NCBI RefSeq assembly: GCF_001652265.1
Contig: NZ_LWBS01000272.1
Span: forward strand, 6,658-70,657
DNA: 64,000 bases
Direction: 5' to 3'
Source of the DNA: Rhizobium leguminosarum
GTDB lineage: Bacteria; Pseudomonadota; Alphaproteobacteria; Rhizobiales; Rhizobiaceae
The position numbers were made by a program, and so were the translations under genes. Below, piece by piece: positions 22,705-30,421 of the stretch (positions are counted from its first letter, which is position 1; each line of letters begins with the position of its first letter). Below the pieces are notes generated by a model. It saw only the letters and a program-made list of their open reading frames with translations, had not been told where the DNA came from and made no database searches.

Positions 22705-23817
22705 TCACAGGGCAAGGCGCGAACGCTGCCTCAGCAGGATCCACAGGAAGAACGGCCCGCCGACTGCCGCGGTGATGATGCCGATCGGCAACTCGGCCGG
22801 GGCAACCAGGGTGCGCGCCAGGACGTCCGCGAAGATCAGAAGGGAGCCGCCGAGAAGAGCTGCGGCCGGCAGCAGGAAACGATGGTCGGGGCCGATTGCC
22901 ATGCGCAGGATATGCGGCACGACGATCCCGACGAAGCCGATGCCGCCGCTGACGGCGACGGACGCGCCGGTCGCCGCGGCGACGCCGACGATCGCAACAT
23001 TCTTCAGTTGCTGCACCGGGACGCCCATATGAAAGGCGGCCGCCTCGCCGAGCGTGATGGCATTGAGGCCGCGGGCCATGAAGGGCAGGGCGATGAAGGA
23101 CAATAGGATGATCGGGCCGGCGGCGGCGATCTTCGTCCATGTGGCGCCGGCAAGCGAACCCATGCTCCAGAAGGTCAGGTCGCGCAGCTGCTGGTCGTTG
23201 GCCATGTAGATCAGCAAGCCTGTTATGGCGAGGGCGAGTGCGCCGAGCGCGATGCCGGCAAGCAGCATCGTCGCCACCGAGGTCTGGCCATGACGGGTGG
23301 CGATCCTGTAGAGCAGCAGCGTCGTGACGAGGCCGCCGCCGAAAGCGGCCGCCGGCAGAGCGTAGATGCCGAGAAGCGCCTGGAGCGGAGCAGCGATGCC
23401 GCCGCCGAGCACGATCATCGCGACTGCGCCGAGGCTTGCGCCGGAGGAGACGCCGACGAGACCGGGATCGGCCAGCGGATTGCGGAACAGGCCCTGCATC
23501 ACCGTGCCGGAGACTGCAAGCGAGGCGCCGATCAGGAAGCCGAGGATTGCCCTCGGCAGGCGGATATCGAAGATGATGATCCGGTCACGCGTGCTGAGCG
23601 CCGTCTCGGAGCCGGCCATGTTGCTGATGACGTCGAGGATCGAGGCATCCGAGGCGCCCGTCGTCACCGAAAACAGCATCGAGAAGACCGAGCCGACGAC
23701 TAGCAGCGCGATCGCCTGCAAGGCCAGCCGCGTCCTGTCGCCCGCCTGCGTGATTTCGCGAATTTCCGGCTTCGGGAATGGTCGCCTTCGTTCCGTCATG
23801 GCTTGCGGCAGGGCCAA
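22705..23817 (-). CDS. hmuU: Haem ABC transporter permease HmuU
   Basis: A 370-residue FecCD-type inner-membrane permease with about ten hydrophobic helices, including the family segments ASLAVSGTVMQGLFRNPLAD and PGLVGVSSGASLGAVAMIV (about 105-145) and GFVGIVVPHILRMAIGPDHR (about 295-315). With HmuV and HmuT it moves haem from periplasm to cytoplasm. It starts two bases after the hmuT stop codon and is followed by hmuV. Confidence 0.94.
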   Translation of the reverse strand: MALPQAMTERRRPFPKPEIREITQAGDRTRLALQAIALLVVGSVFSMLFSVTTGASDASILDVISNMAGSETALSTRDRIIIFDIRLPRAILGFLIGASLAVSGTVMQGLFRNPLADPGLVGVSSGASLGAVAMIVLGGGIAAPLQALLGIYALPAAAFGGGLVTTLLLYRIATRHGQTSVATMLLAGIALGALALAITGLLIYMANDQQLRDLTFWSMGSLAGATWTKIAAAGPIILLSFIALPFMARGLNAITLGEAAAFHMGVPVQQLKNVAIVGVAAATGASVAVSGGIGFVGIVVPHILRMAIGPDHRFLLPAAALLGGSLLIFADVLARTLVAPAELPIGIITAAVGGPFFLWILLRQRSRLAL

Positions 23818-23819
23818 GA

Positions 23820-24749
23820 TCAGCCCCCGTAGATCGCCGTGTTGAGCTCACGCGCGGCGGCTGCGGTGCGCGGGCCGAAGCCGAGCAGGTAGACGCCATC
23901 CATTCGGATGATCGCTTTCTTCTCGCCTGCCGGCGTCAGCGCGATCGCCGGCTGAGCCAGCAGGTCTTCGTTCTCGGTGCCGGCGCCATCGCCGCGGTTC
24001 ATCATCAGGATGATGTCGGGCTTGGCTTCGATGATCGCCTCGTCCGTCAACGGCTTATAGCCCGGGAATGCGCCGACGGCGTTGATGGCGCCGGCGAGCT
24101 TGACGATGCCATCGGCGGCCGTGCCGGTGCCCGATGCCATGATCCGGCCGTTCTGGGCGCTGAGGATGAAGAGAACGCGCTTGCGCTCGGCCTCCGGGCG
24201 CTTTTCGGCATCGGCGATCGCCGCGTCGAGATCGGCCGCGACCTTTCCTTCAAGCGCCTTGGCCTTGTCAGGCACGCCAAGCAGCGTGCCGACACGGCCG
24301 ATCTTGGCGATGATGCCGTCGCGGGTAAAGGCGCTCGGCACGGTCTCGAAGGGCACGCTGGCATTCTTCAGCACGGTCAGCGCCTCCTGCGGGCCTGAAC
24401 CTTCGACGGCGATGATCGCCGTCGGGTTCATGGCGAGGATGCCTTCCGGCGAGAGCGCGCGCATGTAGCCGACGTTGGGCAGCTTCAATGCCGCCTGCGG
24501 ATACATGCTCGTGGTATCGCGGGCGATCAGCCGGCTTTCTTCGCCGAGCGCATAGACGATCTCGGTGATGTCGCCGCCGACCGAAACCAGGCGCGAGGTG
24601 TCGAGCTTCTTTTCGTCAGCATGGGCGGCGCGGACGAAGGCGAAGCCTTCGACCGTCGGCGACATCGGGATCAGCGGCAGCGCCATGACGGCCGCCGTCA
24701 GCGCCAGTTCCCACGCACGGATCCGGCGTAGATTGTTACGCATCGTCAT
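23820..24749 (-). CDS. hmuT: Periplasmic haem-binding protein HmuT
   Basis: A 309-residue substrate-binding protein with a basic N-terminus and a hydrophobic signal segment (ALTAAVMALPLIP), then the class III binding-protein fold with SVGGDITEIVYALGEESRL and the conserved GYMRALSPEGILAMNPTAII segment. The ATG at 24749 is chosen because AAGGA lies seven bases upstream; a longer frame overlaps hmuS. It delivers haem to HmuU. It is 11 bases from hmuS. Confidence 0.92.
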   Translation of the reverse strand: MTMRNNLRRIRAWELALTAAVMALPLIPMSPTVEGFAFVRAAHADEKKLDTSRLVSVGGDITEIVYALGEESRLIARDTTSMYPQAALKLPNVGYMRALSPEGILAMNPTAIIAVEGSGPQEALTVLKNASVPFETVPSAFTRDGIIAKIGRVGTLLGVPDKAKALEGKVAADLDAAIADAEKRPEAERKRVLFILSAQNGRIMASGTGTAADGIVKLAGAINAVGAFPGYKPLTDEAIIEAKPDIILMMNRGDGAGTENEDLLAQPAIALTPAGEKKAIIRMDGVYLLGFGPRTAAAARELNTAIYGG

Positions 24750-24760
24750 CGTTGCGATCC

Positions 24761-25810
24761 TTATGCTGCCACGCTTGCTGCCCGCGGCAGGTTTTCCATG
24801 ATCTCGCGCCATTCGGCGCGTTCGTCGGAACCTTCCTGCCGCTTGCCGAAGAACTGGATGATCATCTCGCCTTCGGCATTGTAAGCTTCCAGCGAGGTGA
24901 CGTGGCCATCCGTGGTCGGCTTGCGCACGGCCCAGGTCTCGGCGATGTGATCCAGGCGTAGATGCAGGTGAAAGCTCGGGTCCATGATATTGATCCACGG
25001 ACCCATGGCCTGCACGTTGAAGATCGGGCCGGAATGGATCTGGACGATGCCATCATTGGCGACAAAGCACATGATCGGCAGTCCGGACTTCACCGAGGCA
25101 TGCATCATGTCTGCCGTGGCGCTGTTGTCGAGCTTCCGGGCATAGTCGTCGCCGACGGTGCGCACGGCCGCCTGGCGGCCGATCTTCAAGCGCTTCAGCA
25201 TGCCGAAGAACTGATGCGTATCGGTGAGCTTGCTCCAGTTGTCGCGCAGTTCGTCGCGGCTGACGTCGGCGGTCTCATCGGCGGCGTTCGAGGTCTCAGC
25301 CTCGGCAAATTCCTGCGACTGGTCTTCCAGCTTCAGCTCGGCGACGATCGCGTGATAGGCCTCGACATTCGAGTTCGGGCGCAGGTGCACCTTGTGTACG
25401 GCGTTGCCGGCCTTGTCGAAATATTGCAGGCTGAGGCGCTCTTGATCGCCATCCTTCTTGGATACGGCGAAACCATGCTCCCAGCGGCTCGGGAAGATGC
25501 GCAGGTCGATGTTCTCGCCGAGAACGATCGCGGCCTGCGCGCCGCTCTTGATGTTTTCGAAGACGCCGATCTTCTCGTGCACGGCACTTTCGTTGCGCGA
25601 CAGCGCCATCACTTCGCCGAGGCCGGCCACGCGCTCGAGAAGCTTCAGCGCGCTGCCATCGATGCGTGTGACGCTGATGCCGGTTTCGGCGGCGACGAGG
25701 GCTGCCTCGGAAATCTTCAGCTGGGCGGCGATATCGCGCTCGCGCATCTTCGGATTGTCAGCGCGAAACGCACGGATTTCGGCTGGCGCTGGTCTTGTCT
25801 GTTCGGTCAT
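24761..25810 (-). CDS. hmuS: Haemin-degrading/haem-trafficking protein HmuS
   Basis: A 349-residue protein of the HemS/HmuS family, formed of two repeated halves (about 20-170 and 195-345) that bind haem in the cytoplasm and either store or degrade it. Both halves contain the family features, for example GAQAAIVLGENIDLRIFPSRW and FNVQAMGPWINIMDPSFHLH. It lies between hmuP and hmuT in the operon and has AGGG upstream of its ATG. Confidence 0.93.
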   Translation of the reverse strand: MTEQTRPAPAEIRAFRADNPKMRERDIAAQLKISEAALVAAETGISVTRIDGSALKLLERVAGLGEVMALSRNESAVHEKIGVFENIKSGAQAAIVLGENIDLRIFPSRWEHGFAVSKKDGDQERLSLQYFDKAGNAVHKVHLRPNSNVEAYHAIVAELKLEDQSQEFAEAETSNAADETADVSRDELRDNWSKLTDTHQFFGMLKRLKIGRQAAVRTVGDDYARKLDNSATADMMHASVKSGLPIMCFVANDGIVQIHSGPIFNVQAMGPWINIMDPSFHLHLRLDHIAETWAVRKPTTDGHVTSLEAYNAEGEMIIQFFGKRQEGSDERAEWREIMENLPRAASVAA

Positions 25811-25818
25811 GTTCTACC

Positions 25819-26001
25819 CTACTTATTGAGAATGAGCTTGCCCTGACGGGTGATCTTCAGGCGATAGACCAAGCCGTCGTGTCGAATCATGATCTCGTTC
25901 GTGCCGAGGAAGAGATCCGCGCTTTCGACGATCCGGTGCTGCGCCGCAGGTTCGCTCTGCAGCGGCACATGCTTAAAGTTATCTGGCTTTTCAACCATCA
26001 T
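25819..26001 (-). CDS. hmuP: Haemin uptake protein HmuP
   Basis: A 60-residue member of the HmuP family; the conserved C-terminal part LFLGTNEIMIRHDGLVYRL then KITRQGKLILNK is complete. In Sinorhizobium and Bradyrhizobium HmuP is needed for expression of the outer-membrane haem receptor, so it acts as a co-regulator rather than a transporter. The ATG at 26001 gives the usual length; a TTG at 26055 would add 18 residues. A 28-codon upstream frame (25991-26077) ends within the first codons of hmuP. It is the first gene of the operon. Confidence 0.88.
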   Translation of the reverse strand: MMVEKPDNFKHVPLQSEPAAQHRIVESADLFLGTNEIMIRHDGLVYRLKITRQGKLILNK

Positions 26002-26091
26002 TTCGGTTGGCAATTCCGTGAGGCCGGTGATCAGGGTCCCCGGTTGTGATGACAATTATCTTGACTTTCTTACTCATAGTTTTTTAAAGAC

Positions 26092-26120
26092 GCAATAGGA
26101 GACTATTGCAGTCAAGTTTT
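26092..26120 (-). promoter_or_regulatory. hmuP promoter overlapped by a 7-4-7 palindrome
   Basis: On the minus strand, CTTGAC (26120-26115), 17 bases, TATTGC (26097-26092). The perfect inverted repeat GCAATAG-GAGA-CTATTGC (26092-26109) covers the -10 and spacer, a position suited to a repressor such as an iron regulator. It is not an obvious match to the Irr (ICE) or RirA (IRO) motifs. Confidence 0.55.
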
Positions 26121-26174
26121 TGAGATTGCTGATATGAGGCCGCCTGGCGGCGGTTCGCGACACTGGCGGAGAAG

Positions 26175-26600
26175 ATGATGACGGTGAGGTTTGCGGCTGT
26201 TGCAGCCGGCATGGTGATGGCGGTTTCAAGCGTATGCCAGGCGCAGAATGCGGCAACCGCCAAGCTGGACGTCGAACTCAGCGCTCTGGCGCCATCGCAA
26301 AAGGGCTGCATGATGACCTTCGTCGCCGAGAACAATCTTCAGGCGCCGATCAACAAGATCTCCTTCGAGCTCGCTTTCTTCAACGACAGGAATGCCGTCG
26401 ACCGCATCACCGTGCTCGATTTCCGCGATCTGCCACAGGGCAAGAAGCGCGTGCGCCAGTTCGATATGCCGAATGTGAAGTGCGAGACGGTCACGCGCAT
26501 CATCATCAACGACACGCCGGTCTGCGACGGCCCGGCGGCGGGCGAATGCATGAAGGGTCTCGTCACCCGCTCTCAGATTTCCGTTCCTTTCGAGGGCTAG
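26175..26600 (+). CDS. Secreted protein of unknown function next to the haem operon
   Basis: A 141-residue protein with a clear signal peptide (MMTVRFAAVAAGMVMAVSS, cleavage near CQAQ). The mature part has four cysteines (KGCMM, VKCETV, PVCDGP, GECMKG) that could form two disulphides, and an Ig-like alternation (MTFVAENNLQAPINKISFEL) suggesting a beta-sandwich. It is divergent from hmuP and directly upstream of tonB, separated from it by repeats. Homologues seen in rhizobia are unnamed; a role in periplasmic haem or iron handling is inferred only from location. GGAGAAG precedes the ATG. Confidence 0.8.
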   Translation: MMTVRFAAVAAGMVMAVSSVCQAQNAATAKLDVELSALAPSQKGCMMTFVAENNLQAPINKISFELAFFNDRNAVDRITVLDFRDLPQGKKRVRQFDMPNVKCETVTRIIINDTPVCDGPAAGECMKGLVTRSQISVPFEG

Positions 26601-26698
26601 AGCGGTTCAGCTTTTCACGGAACCGCTGAACCGCTCTAGCCATTTGTTTTTGCGCAATTCCGGACGGAAAACCGCTTCACACTTTTCCTGGAATTGCT
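26599..26698. repeat. Two adjacent palindromic repeats (AAAACCGCT family)
   Basis: The first palindrome (26599-26637) pairs AGAGCGGTTCAGC with GCTGAACCGCTCT. The second (26654-26698) pairs GCAATTCC with GGAATTGC around the shared core GAAAACCGCTTCACACTTTT. The pair begins at the stop codon of the preceding gene and could serve as its terminator. Confidence 0.7.
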
Positions 26699-26758
26699 TT
26701 GAGAATACGCCGGGGATGAACCCCGGCGGACATGTTTCAGGCTGTCCGAGGCATACAA

Positions 26759-28090
26759 ATGGCAATTTCAGCGAAGACCAGATCGAGACAGGTGCTCATC
26801 GGGGAGCCGGACGCTGACGGCGGTCTGAACGACAACAACATGCATCCCGGCCACGAGCTTTCCGACCTGCGCAACGTGCAGCGGCAGCCGGCCGGCGAGG
26901 CCGTGGTCCACTATGCGCGTTTCGCGCAGATACCCTCCTTTCCCCATCATCCGCAAGCCGAGCCGGTAGCCTCCGTTCCTGCGCCGCCGATGGATGCGGC
27001 GGTGGAAAAGCAGGAGGGTGAGAAGGCACCGGTGCGGCGACGGGTGGCGCTTGCCTGCGTTAGTTCGCTGATTTTCCACGCGACGCTGGCCGCTCTATTG
27101 ATCATTGCCTTCCCCAAGGCGCCGGAGGAGACACTGATGGAGGCAGGCGAAGCGATCAGCGTCGTCATGCTCGGCAGCTCTGACGCCGATCAGAGCGCTG
27201 CCGGCGAGACCGAGGTGACCATACAGCAAGAAATTGTTCCGGAAGCTGTCGAACCCGACACGGTCAAGCCAGTGGAAACAACGGAAATGCAGCCGGAGGC
27301 GTTCCAACCGGAAACCGTCCAGCCGACTGATGCAGAGCCGGTAGAGGCCGTTCAGCCCACGCAGGAGGTGACGCGCCAGTCAGCGGAGACGGTGACGACT
27401 GCGGAACCAGAGGTGCTCGTATCGGAAACCCCTGCGGAAACGTCAGTTGCACAGCCAATGTCGACAGTGGTGCCGGAGCAATCCCCGGAGATGCCGATAA
27501 CATCCGCCGAACCACTCGCCGCAACCGCGACGCAATCCGAGCCGGAAGAGATCAAGCCTGTCGAGACGGCCGCGATTTCTCCCGAGCCGGAACCGCCGGC
27601 AGAGATCGCCACGCCACAACCAAAACCGAAGCTGGAAAAGCCCGCGGAAAAGAAGCCGGTCGAAAGAAAGCAGCCTCCAAAGAAGTCACAGGGTTCAGAG
27701 GGAGAGGGCAAACAGGAGTCACGCAGGGGCGCCGCGGACGGGCAGGCAGACGCCAACTCCGACAATAATTCACGCACGTCGGGCGGAAGGAGTGGATCGG
27801 GCGGTGCATCCGAAGCCAATTACAAGGGCAAGATCGTCTCGCGACTGTTTCGTTGCGTTGACCGGATTGAATCGCGATATCGTCGCGATTCTGCATCCTT
27901 GAATGTTCGCATCACGATTAACCGCAACGGAGATATCACTGCATCGGGCCTAGTCCGAGGTTCGGGCTTGGCCGAGGTGGATGGTGCCGTTATGTCCCGG
28001 ATCGCTTCCTGTAATCTTCCCGCTATGCCGGATGACTGGGTCGGATCCTCGCGGTCGTACAGTTTTCCAGTGCAGGTCACGGCTCGATAA
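26759..28090 (+). CDS. tonB: TonB energy-transducing protein
   Basis: A 443-residue TonB-like protein that would couple the proton-motive force to outer-membrane haem or siderophore receptors. Order: a cytoplasmic N-terminus of about 90 residues, unusually long; one membrane helix (VALACVSSLIFHATLAALLI); a very long Pro/Glu/Thr-rich periplasmic spacer (about 135-330); a Gly/Ser/Asn-rich linker; and a C-terminal TonB domain (about 355-443) with NVRITINRNGDI and an RIASCNLPAMP segment. The C-terminal domain has two Cys (FRCVD and ASCNLP) that could form a disulphide. The ATG at 26759 follows GAGG. Its position beside hmuPSTUV supports haem uptake as the main role. Confidence 0.88.
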   Translation: MAISAKTRSRQVLIGEPDADGGLNDNNMHPGHELSDLRNVQRQPAGEAVVHYARFAQIPSFPHHPQAEPVASVPAPPMDAAVEKQEGEKAPVRRRVALACVSSLIFHATLAALLIIAFPKAPEETLMEAGEAISVVMLGSSDADQSAAGETEVTIQQEIVPEAVEPDTVKPVETTEMQPEAFQPETVQPTDAEPVEAVQPTQEVTRQSAETVTTAEPEVLVSETPAETSVAQPMSTVVPEQSPEMPITSAEPLAATATQSEPEEIKPVETAAISPEPEPPAEIATPQPKPKLEKPAEKKPVERKQPPKKSQGSEGEGKQESRRGAADGQADANSDNNSRTSGGRSGSGGASEANYKGKIVSRLFRCVDRIESRYRRDSASLNVRITINRNGDITASGLVRGSGLAEVDGAVMSRIASCNLPAMPDDWVGSSRSYSFPVQVTAR

Positions 28091-28199
28091 AATATGATAA
28101 AACTAATCAACTTTATACTTTACTCTAAAAATCAACTTTAATAAGGTCCGCTCGCACACGCAGGAATCGTGTGACGATCAACGAGCGAACGGGTGGCAT

Positions 28200-28607
28200 A
28201 TGGCTCGCAAGGGCAAGAAGGGTTCGAACCGGGAGGTCCGCGACAGCGCGGGCGAGGACGCCGGTCAGGTATCCCCGGGGCGATCCAAACTGGATGGCCG
28301 CAGTTTCCTCTATGTCGGCGGCCGCGACTGCCAGGTGGCGCATCTTCGCCAGATCTGCAGCAATTTCGGTGCCGAGCTCATTCATCACGACGGCGGGCTG
28401 CGCGAGGCGGTTTCCCGCATCGATACTGTCCTTCCCTCGGTCGACTGCGTGTTCTGCCCGATCGACTGTATCAGCCACGATGCCTGCCTGCGCGTGAAGA
28501 CCGGCTGCAAGAAGTTCGGCAAGGCCTTCATCCCGCTTCGCAATGGCAGCAAGTCCAGCCTGGAGCGTGCGCTGCAGACGATGAACGAACGAGACAATTC
28601 CCGATGA
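28200..28607 (+). CDS. DUF2325-domain protein
   Basis: A 135-residue protein with a basic N-terminus and a DUF2325-type Rossmann-like domain (about 35-125), with SFLYVGGRDCQVAHLRQIC and LPSVDCVFCPIDCISHDACL. Seven Cys are present in a small protein, which could bind metal or form disulphides. It overlaps the next gene by ATGA and lies between tonB and the hmuQ-like gene. Its function is unknown; DUF2325 proteins are often found beside haem and iron genes in Alphaproteobacteria. Confidence 0.8.
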   Translation: MARKGKKGSNREVRDSAGEDAGQVSPGRSKLDGRSFLYVGGRDCQVAHLRQICSNFGAELIHHDGGLREAVSRIDTVLPSVDCVFCPIDCISHDACLRVKTGCKKFGKAFIPLRNGSKSSLERALQTMNERDNSR

Positions 28608-28882
28608 ACGACCAGCGCCCCGACGGCTTCACCATGATCGGCCTGCACAAGCTTGCCGCGCAGGCAGGCGAGGGCCTCGTGCCCGAACTCTACGAACTTT
28701 TCCAGCAGCAGCAGCATGCCGAACGCCAGCAGATCTACCAGAATGTGACGCTGTTCCCGACCTGGGAAGCGCGCATGCCGGGAGAAGCGGCAACAACACC
28801 GCTTGGCCCGGCGGCGGCAAACGGCGATAACGTTCTCGCCTTTCCCTCGCCTGTGGCAAGGGCGGGCAAAAGGAAGGTCTAA
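28604..28882 (+). CDS. Small protein of unknown function coupled to the DUF2325 gene
   Basis: A 92-residue protein whose ATG overlaps the stop of the DUF2325 gene (ATGA at 28604-28607). It contains a helical, Gln-rich segment (LYELFQQQQHAERQQIYQN) and a conserved-looking VTLFPTWEARMPGEA stretch, and ends with a basic tail. It has no signal peptide or membrane helix. Translational coupling suggests that it works with the DUF2325 protein. Confidence 0.75.
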   Translation: MNDQRPDGFTMIGLHKLAAQAGEGLVPELYELFQQQQHAERQQIYQNVTLFPTWEARMPGEAATTPLGPAAANGDNVLAFPSPVARAGKRKV

Positions 28883-28981
28883 AGCGCGTCGCAATCCTTC
28901 AGATTCGCTTCTCGCGCTTTAGGTCTTTGTTTTTACGCATGTCGTTATCGCAAAACCGCTACACACTTTTGCGCGACACGC
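28883..28981. repeat. Palindromic repeats between the small gene and hmuQ
   Basis: The element has two parts: AAAGCGCG with its inverse CGCGCTTT (28883-28921), then a hairpin of GCATGTCG and CGACACGC flanking the core CAAAACCGCTACACACTTTT. Other copies of this core are at 19907, 26654, 42749 and 53207. Confidence 0.65.
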
Positions 28982-28993
28982 TTAGGAGATTTC

Positions 28994-29308
28994 ATGTATA
29001 TCGCAATGAACCGCTTCAAGGTTGCAACCGGGAGCGAAGGCGATTTCGAGACGGTCTGGCGCAATCGTGAGTCCAGCCTGCCCCAGGTGCCCGGTTTCGT
29101 CGAATTCCGCCTGCTGCGCGGTAAGGTCAACGAAGAGGAAGGCTATACGCTCTATTCCTCGCACACGGTCTGGAAAAGCGAAGCGGATTTTCAGAACTGG
29201 ACGAAGTCCGAGAGTTTTCGCGTAGCGCACCGCAATGCCGGCGATCACAAGGCGATCTACAAGGGACCGCCGGTCTTCGAAGGCTTCAACGTCGTCGACG
29301 GCATATGA
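28994..29308 (+). CDS. hmuQ: HmuQ/IsdG-like haem-degrading monooxygenase
   Basis: A 104-residue ABM-domain protein that resembles rhizobial HmuQ, a haem oxygenase that opens haem in the cytoplasm to release iron. Visible features are MYIAMNRFKVATGSEGDFE at the start, GFVEFRLLRG, the conserved SHTVWKSEADFQNWTKSE stretch and a candidate haem ligand His in FRVAHRNAG. The length and fold suit an IsdG-type dimer. It completes the haem uptake and use set in this region and is a different fold from BphO at 10221. Confidence 0.87.
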   Translation: MYIAMNRFKVATGSEGDFETVWRNRESSLPQVPGFVEFRLLRGKVNEEEGYTLYSSHTVWKSEADFQNWTKSESFRVAHRNAGDHKAIYKGPPVFEGFNVVDGI

Positions 29309-29368
29309 TTTTGGTCGACACGGTTTTGGCCTGCCGTTCGGCGCGGAAAGTGAATGAGGCTTGGCTCC

Positions 29369-29393
29369 CTCTTCTCCCCGCTGGGGAGAAGAG
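29369..29393. terminator. Perfect hairpin between convergent genes
   Basis: CTCTTCTCCCC and GGGGAGAAGAG pair perfectly around GCT. It lies between the hmuQ-like gene and the convergent DUF423 gene. No U-tract follows, so it is a RIME-like palindrome that may act as an RNA 3' stabiliser. Confidence 0.5.
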
Positions 29394-29477
29394 ATCTGTG
29401 GCAACGTCTTGGCCCACCTTCTCCGTCGAGTGAGAAGATCGGAGCTGTTCGTTGAGCAACGCTCCGAACCGCCGATC

Positions 29478-29849
29478 TCAAGTCCTGACGCGGAAGACTG
29501 CGCCTGCCGCAACGGCCAGCCAGCCAAGCATCATCGCCCAGCCGCCGGTCGGCGCGGCGTAGGGGAAGAGGCCGGAGCCGGAAAAGCGCAGGGTGACGAG
29601 ATCGCCCGCAAAAAGCAGCGTTCCGACAATCATCAGAAAACCGGCCAGCCAGGCGGTTCTGAGCCTGACGTTGCCGAGAGCCAATGCCAGCAGGGCAGGG
29701 GCGTGGGCAAGGCACATGGCAGATGCGGATGCCGCAAGATTGGCCCCGCCGCCGCCATGGGCAGCAAGGGCGGCAAGCGCCACGCCGGCGACGCCAAACA
29801 GGCCGGCAAAGAGATAGAGCACCGGTTCCAGACGCGCGTTCAAGCTCAT
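29478..29849 (-). CDS. DUF423 small membrane protein
   Basis: A 123-residue protein with four hydrophobic helices and the family-typical GLFGVAGVALAALAAHG near the N-terminus. The YwdK/DUF423 family is widespread but without known function. Its start overlaps the truncated haemoglobin gene (ATGA at 29846-29849), so the two are translationally coupled. Confidence 0.85.
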   Translation of the reverse strand: MSLNARLEPVLYLFAGLFGVAGVALAALAAHGGGGANLAASASAMCLAHAPALLALALGNVRLRTAWLAGFLMIVGTLLFAGDLVTLRFSGSGLFPYAAPTGGWAMMLGWLAVAAGAVFRVRT

Positions 29850-30274
29850 GGTTGCTCCTTGTTGTCAGGGGCCTTGTTCTGCATGTGATAGGCGAGCCGT
29901 TCCACCGGCGCCCAGATGAGATCGCGCAGCGCTTGGCTTGATATCGTCTCGTCCAGGGCGCGGCGGAAGCAGAGCAGCCATTCGTCGCGCTCGATAGGGC
30001 CGATCTCGGCGACGAAATGGCGGCTGCGCAGACGCGGATGGCCGCGCTTGTCGGTATAGAGCGGCGGGCCGCCGAGATAACCGGTCATATATTCGTAGAA
30101 TTTTTCTTCGCTGCCCGTAAGGCTCGGCGGGTGGACGGCGCGCACGTTTCTCGCCTCCGGAAGCCTGTCCATCAGTTCGTAGAAGCGGTGCGTTAGCGCC
30201 CGTACGACAGGATCGCCGCCAATCGCCTCATAGAGTGTGGTGACCTTCTCCGTCACGAAACCATCCCATGCCAT
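29846..30274 (-). CDS. Group II truncated haemoglobin
   Basis: A 142-residue truncated globin. TTLYEAIGGDPVVRALTHRF (about 11-30), FYEYMTGYLGGPPLYTD (about 67-83) and the proximal His in PRLRSRHFVAEIGP are visible, followed by the conserved ERDEWLLCFRRAL that contains the Trp of group II. It binds O2 and probably protects against NO or serves as an oxygen or redox sensor. The ATG at 30274 is chosen for the family length; an ATG at 30295 is possible. It is the first gene of a two-gene unit with DUF423. Confidence 0.9.
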   Translation of the reverse strand: MAWDGFVTEKVTTLYEAIGGDPVVRALTHRFYELMDRLPEARNVRAVHPPSLTGSEEKFYEYMTGYLGGPPLYTDKRGHPRLRSRHFVAEIGPIERDEWLLCFRRALDETISSQALRDLIWAPVERLAYHMQNKAPDNKEQP

Positions 30275-30394
30275 CCTAATCCCCGGCCTCTTCATGCACC
30301 GGGCGGAAAATGATCGCAACTGTCATCAAGATGCCGCGGCATTTCGCGCATAATGCCGGGATGGCAGGGGTTGTGGCCGATTCTTCTTGACAAA

Positions 30395-30408
30395 ACCGTC
30401 TGGACGGT
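30395..30408. promoter_or_regulatory. Candidate TetR operator of the SMR efflux unit
   Basis: ACCGTC-TG-GACGGT is a perfect 14-bp palindrome that follows a TTGACA -35 element (30387-30392), in the spacer of the promoter of the tetR-SMR operon. A position inside the promoter suits an autorepressor. The start codon lies only 14 bases downstream and has no ribosome site, so a very short or absent leader is likely. Confidence 0.6.
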
Positions 30409-30421
30409 ATCTTTGATTTGC

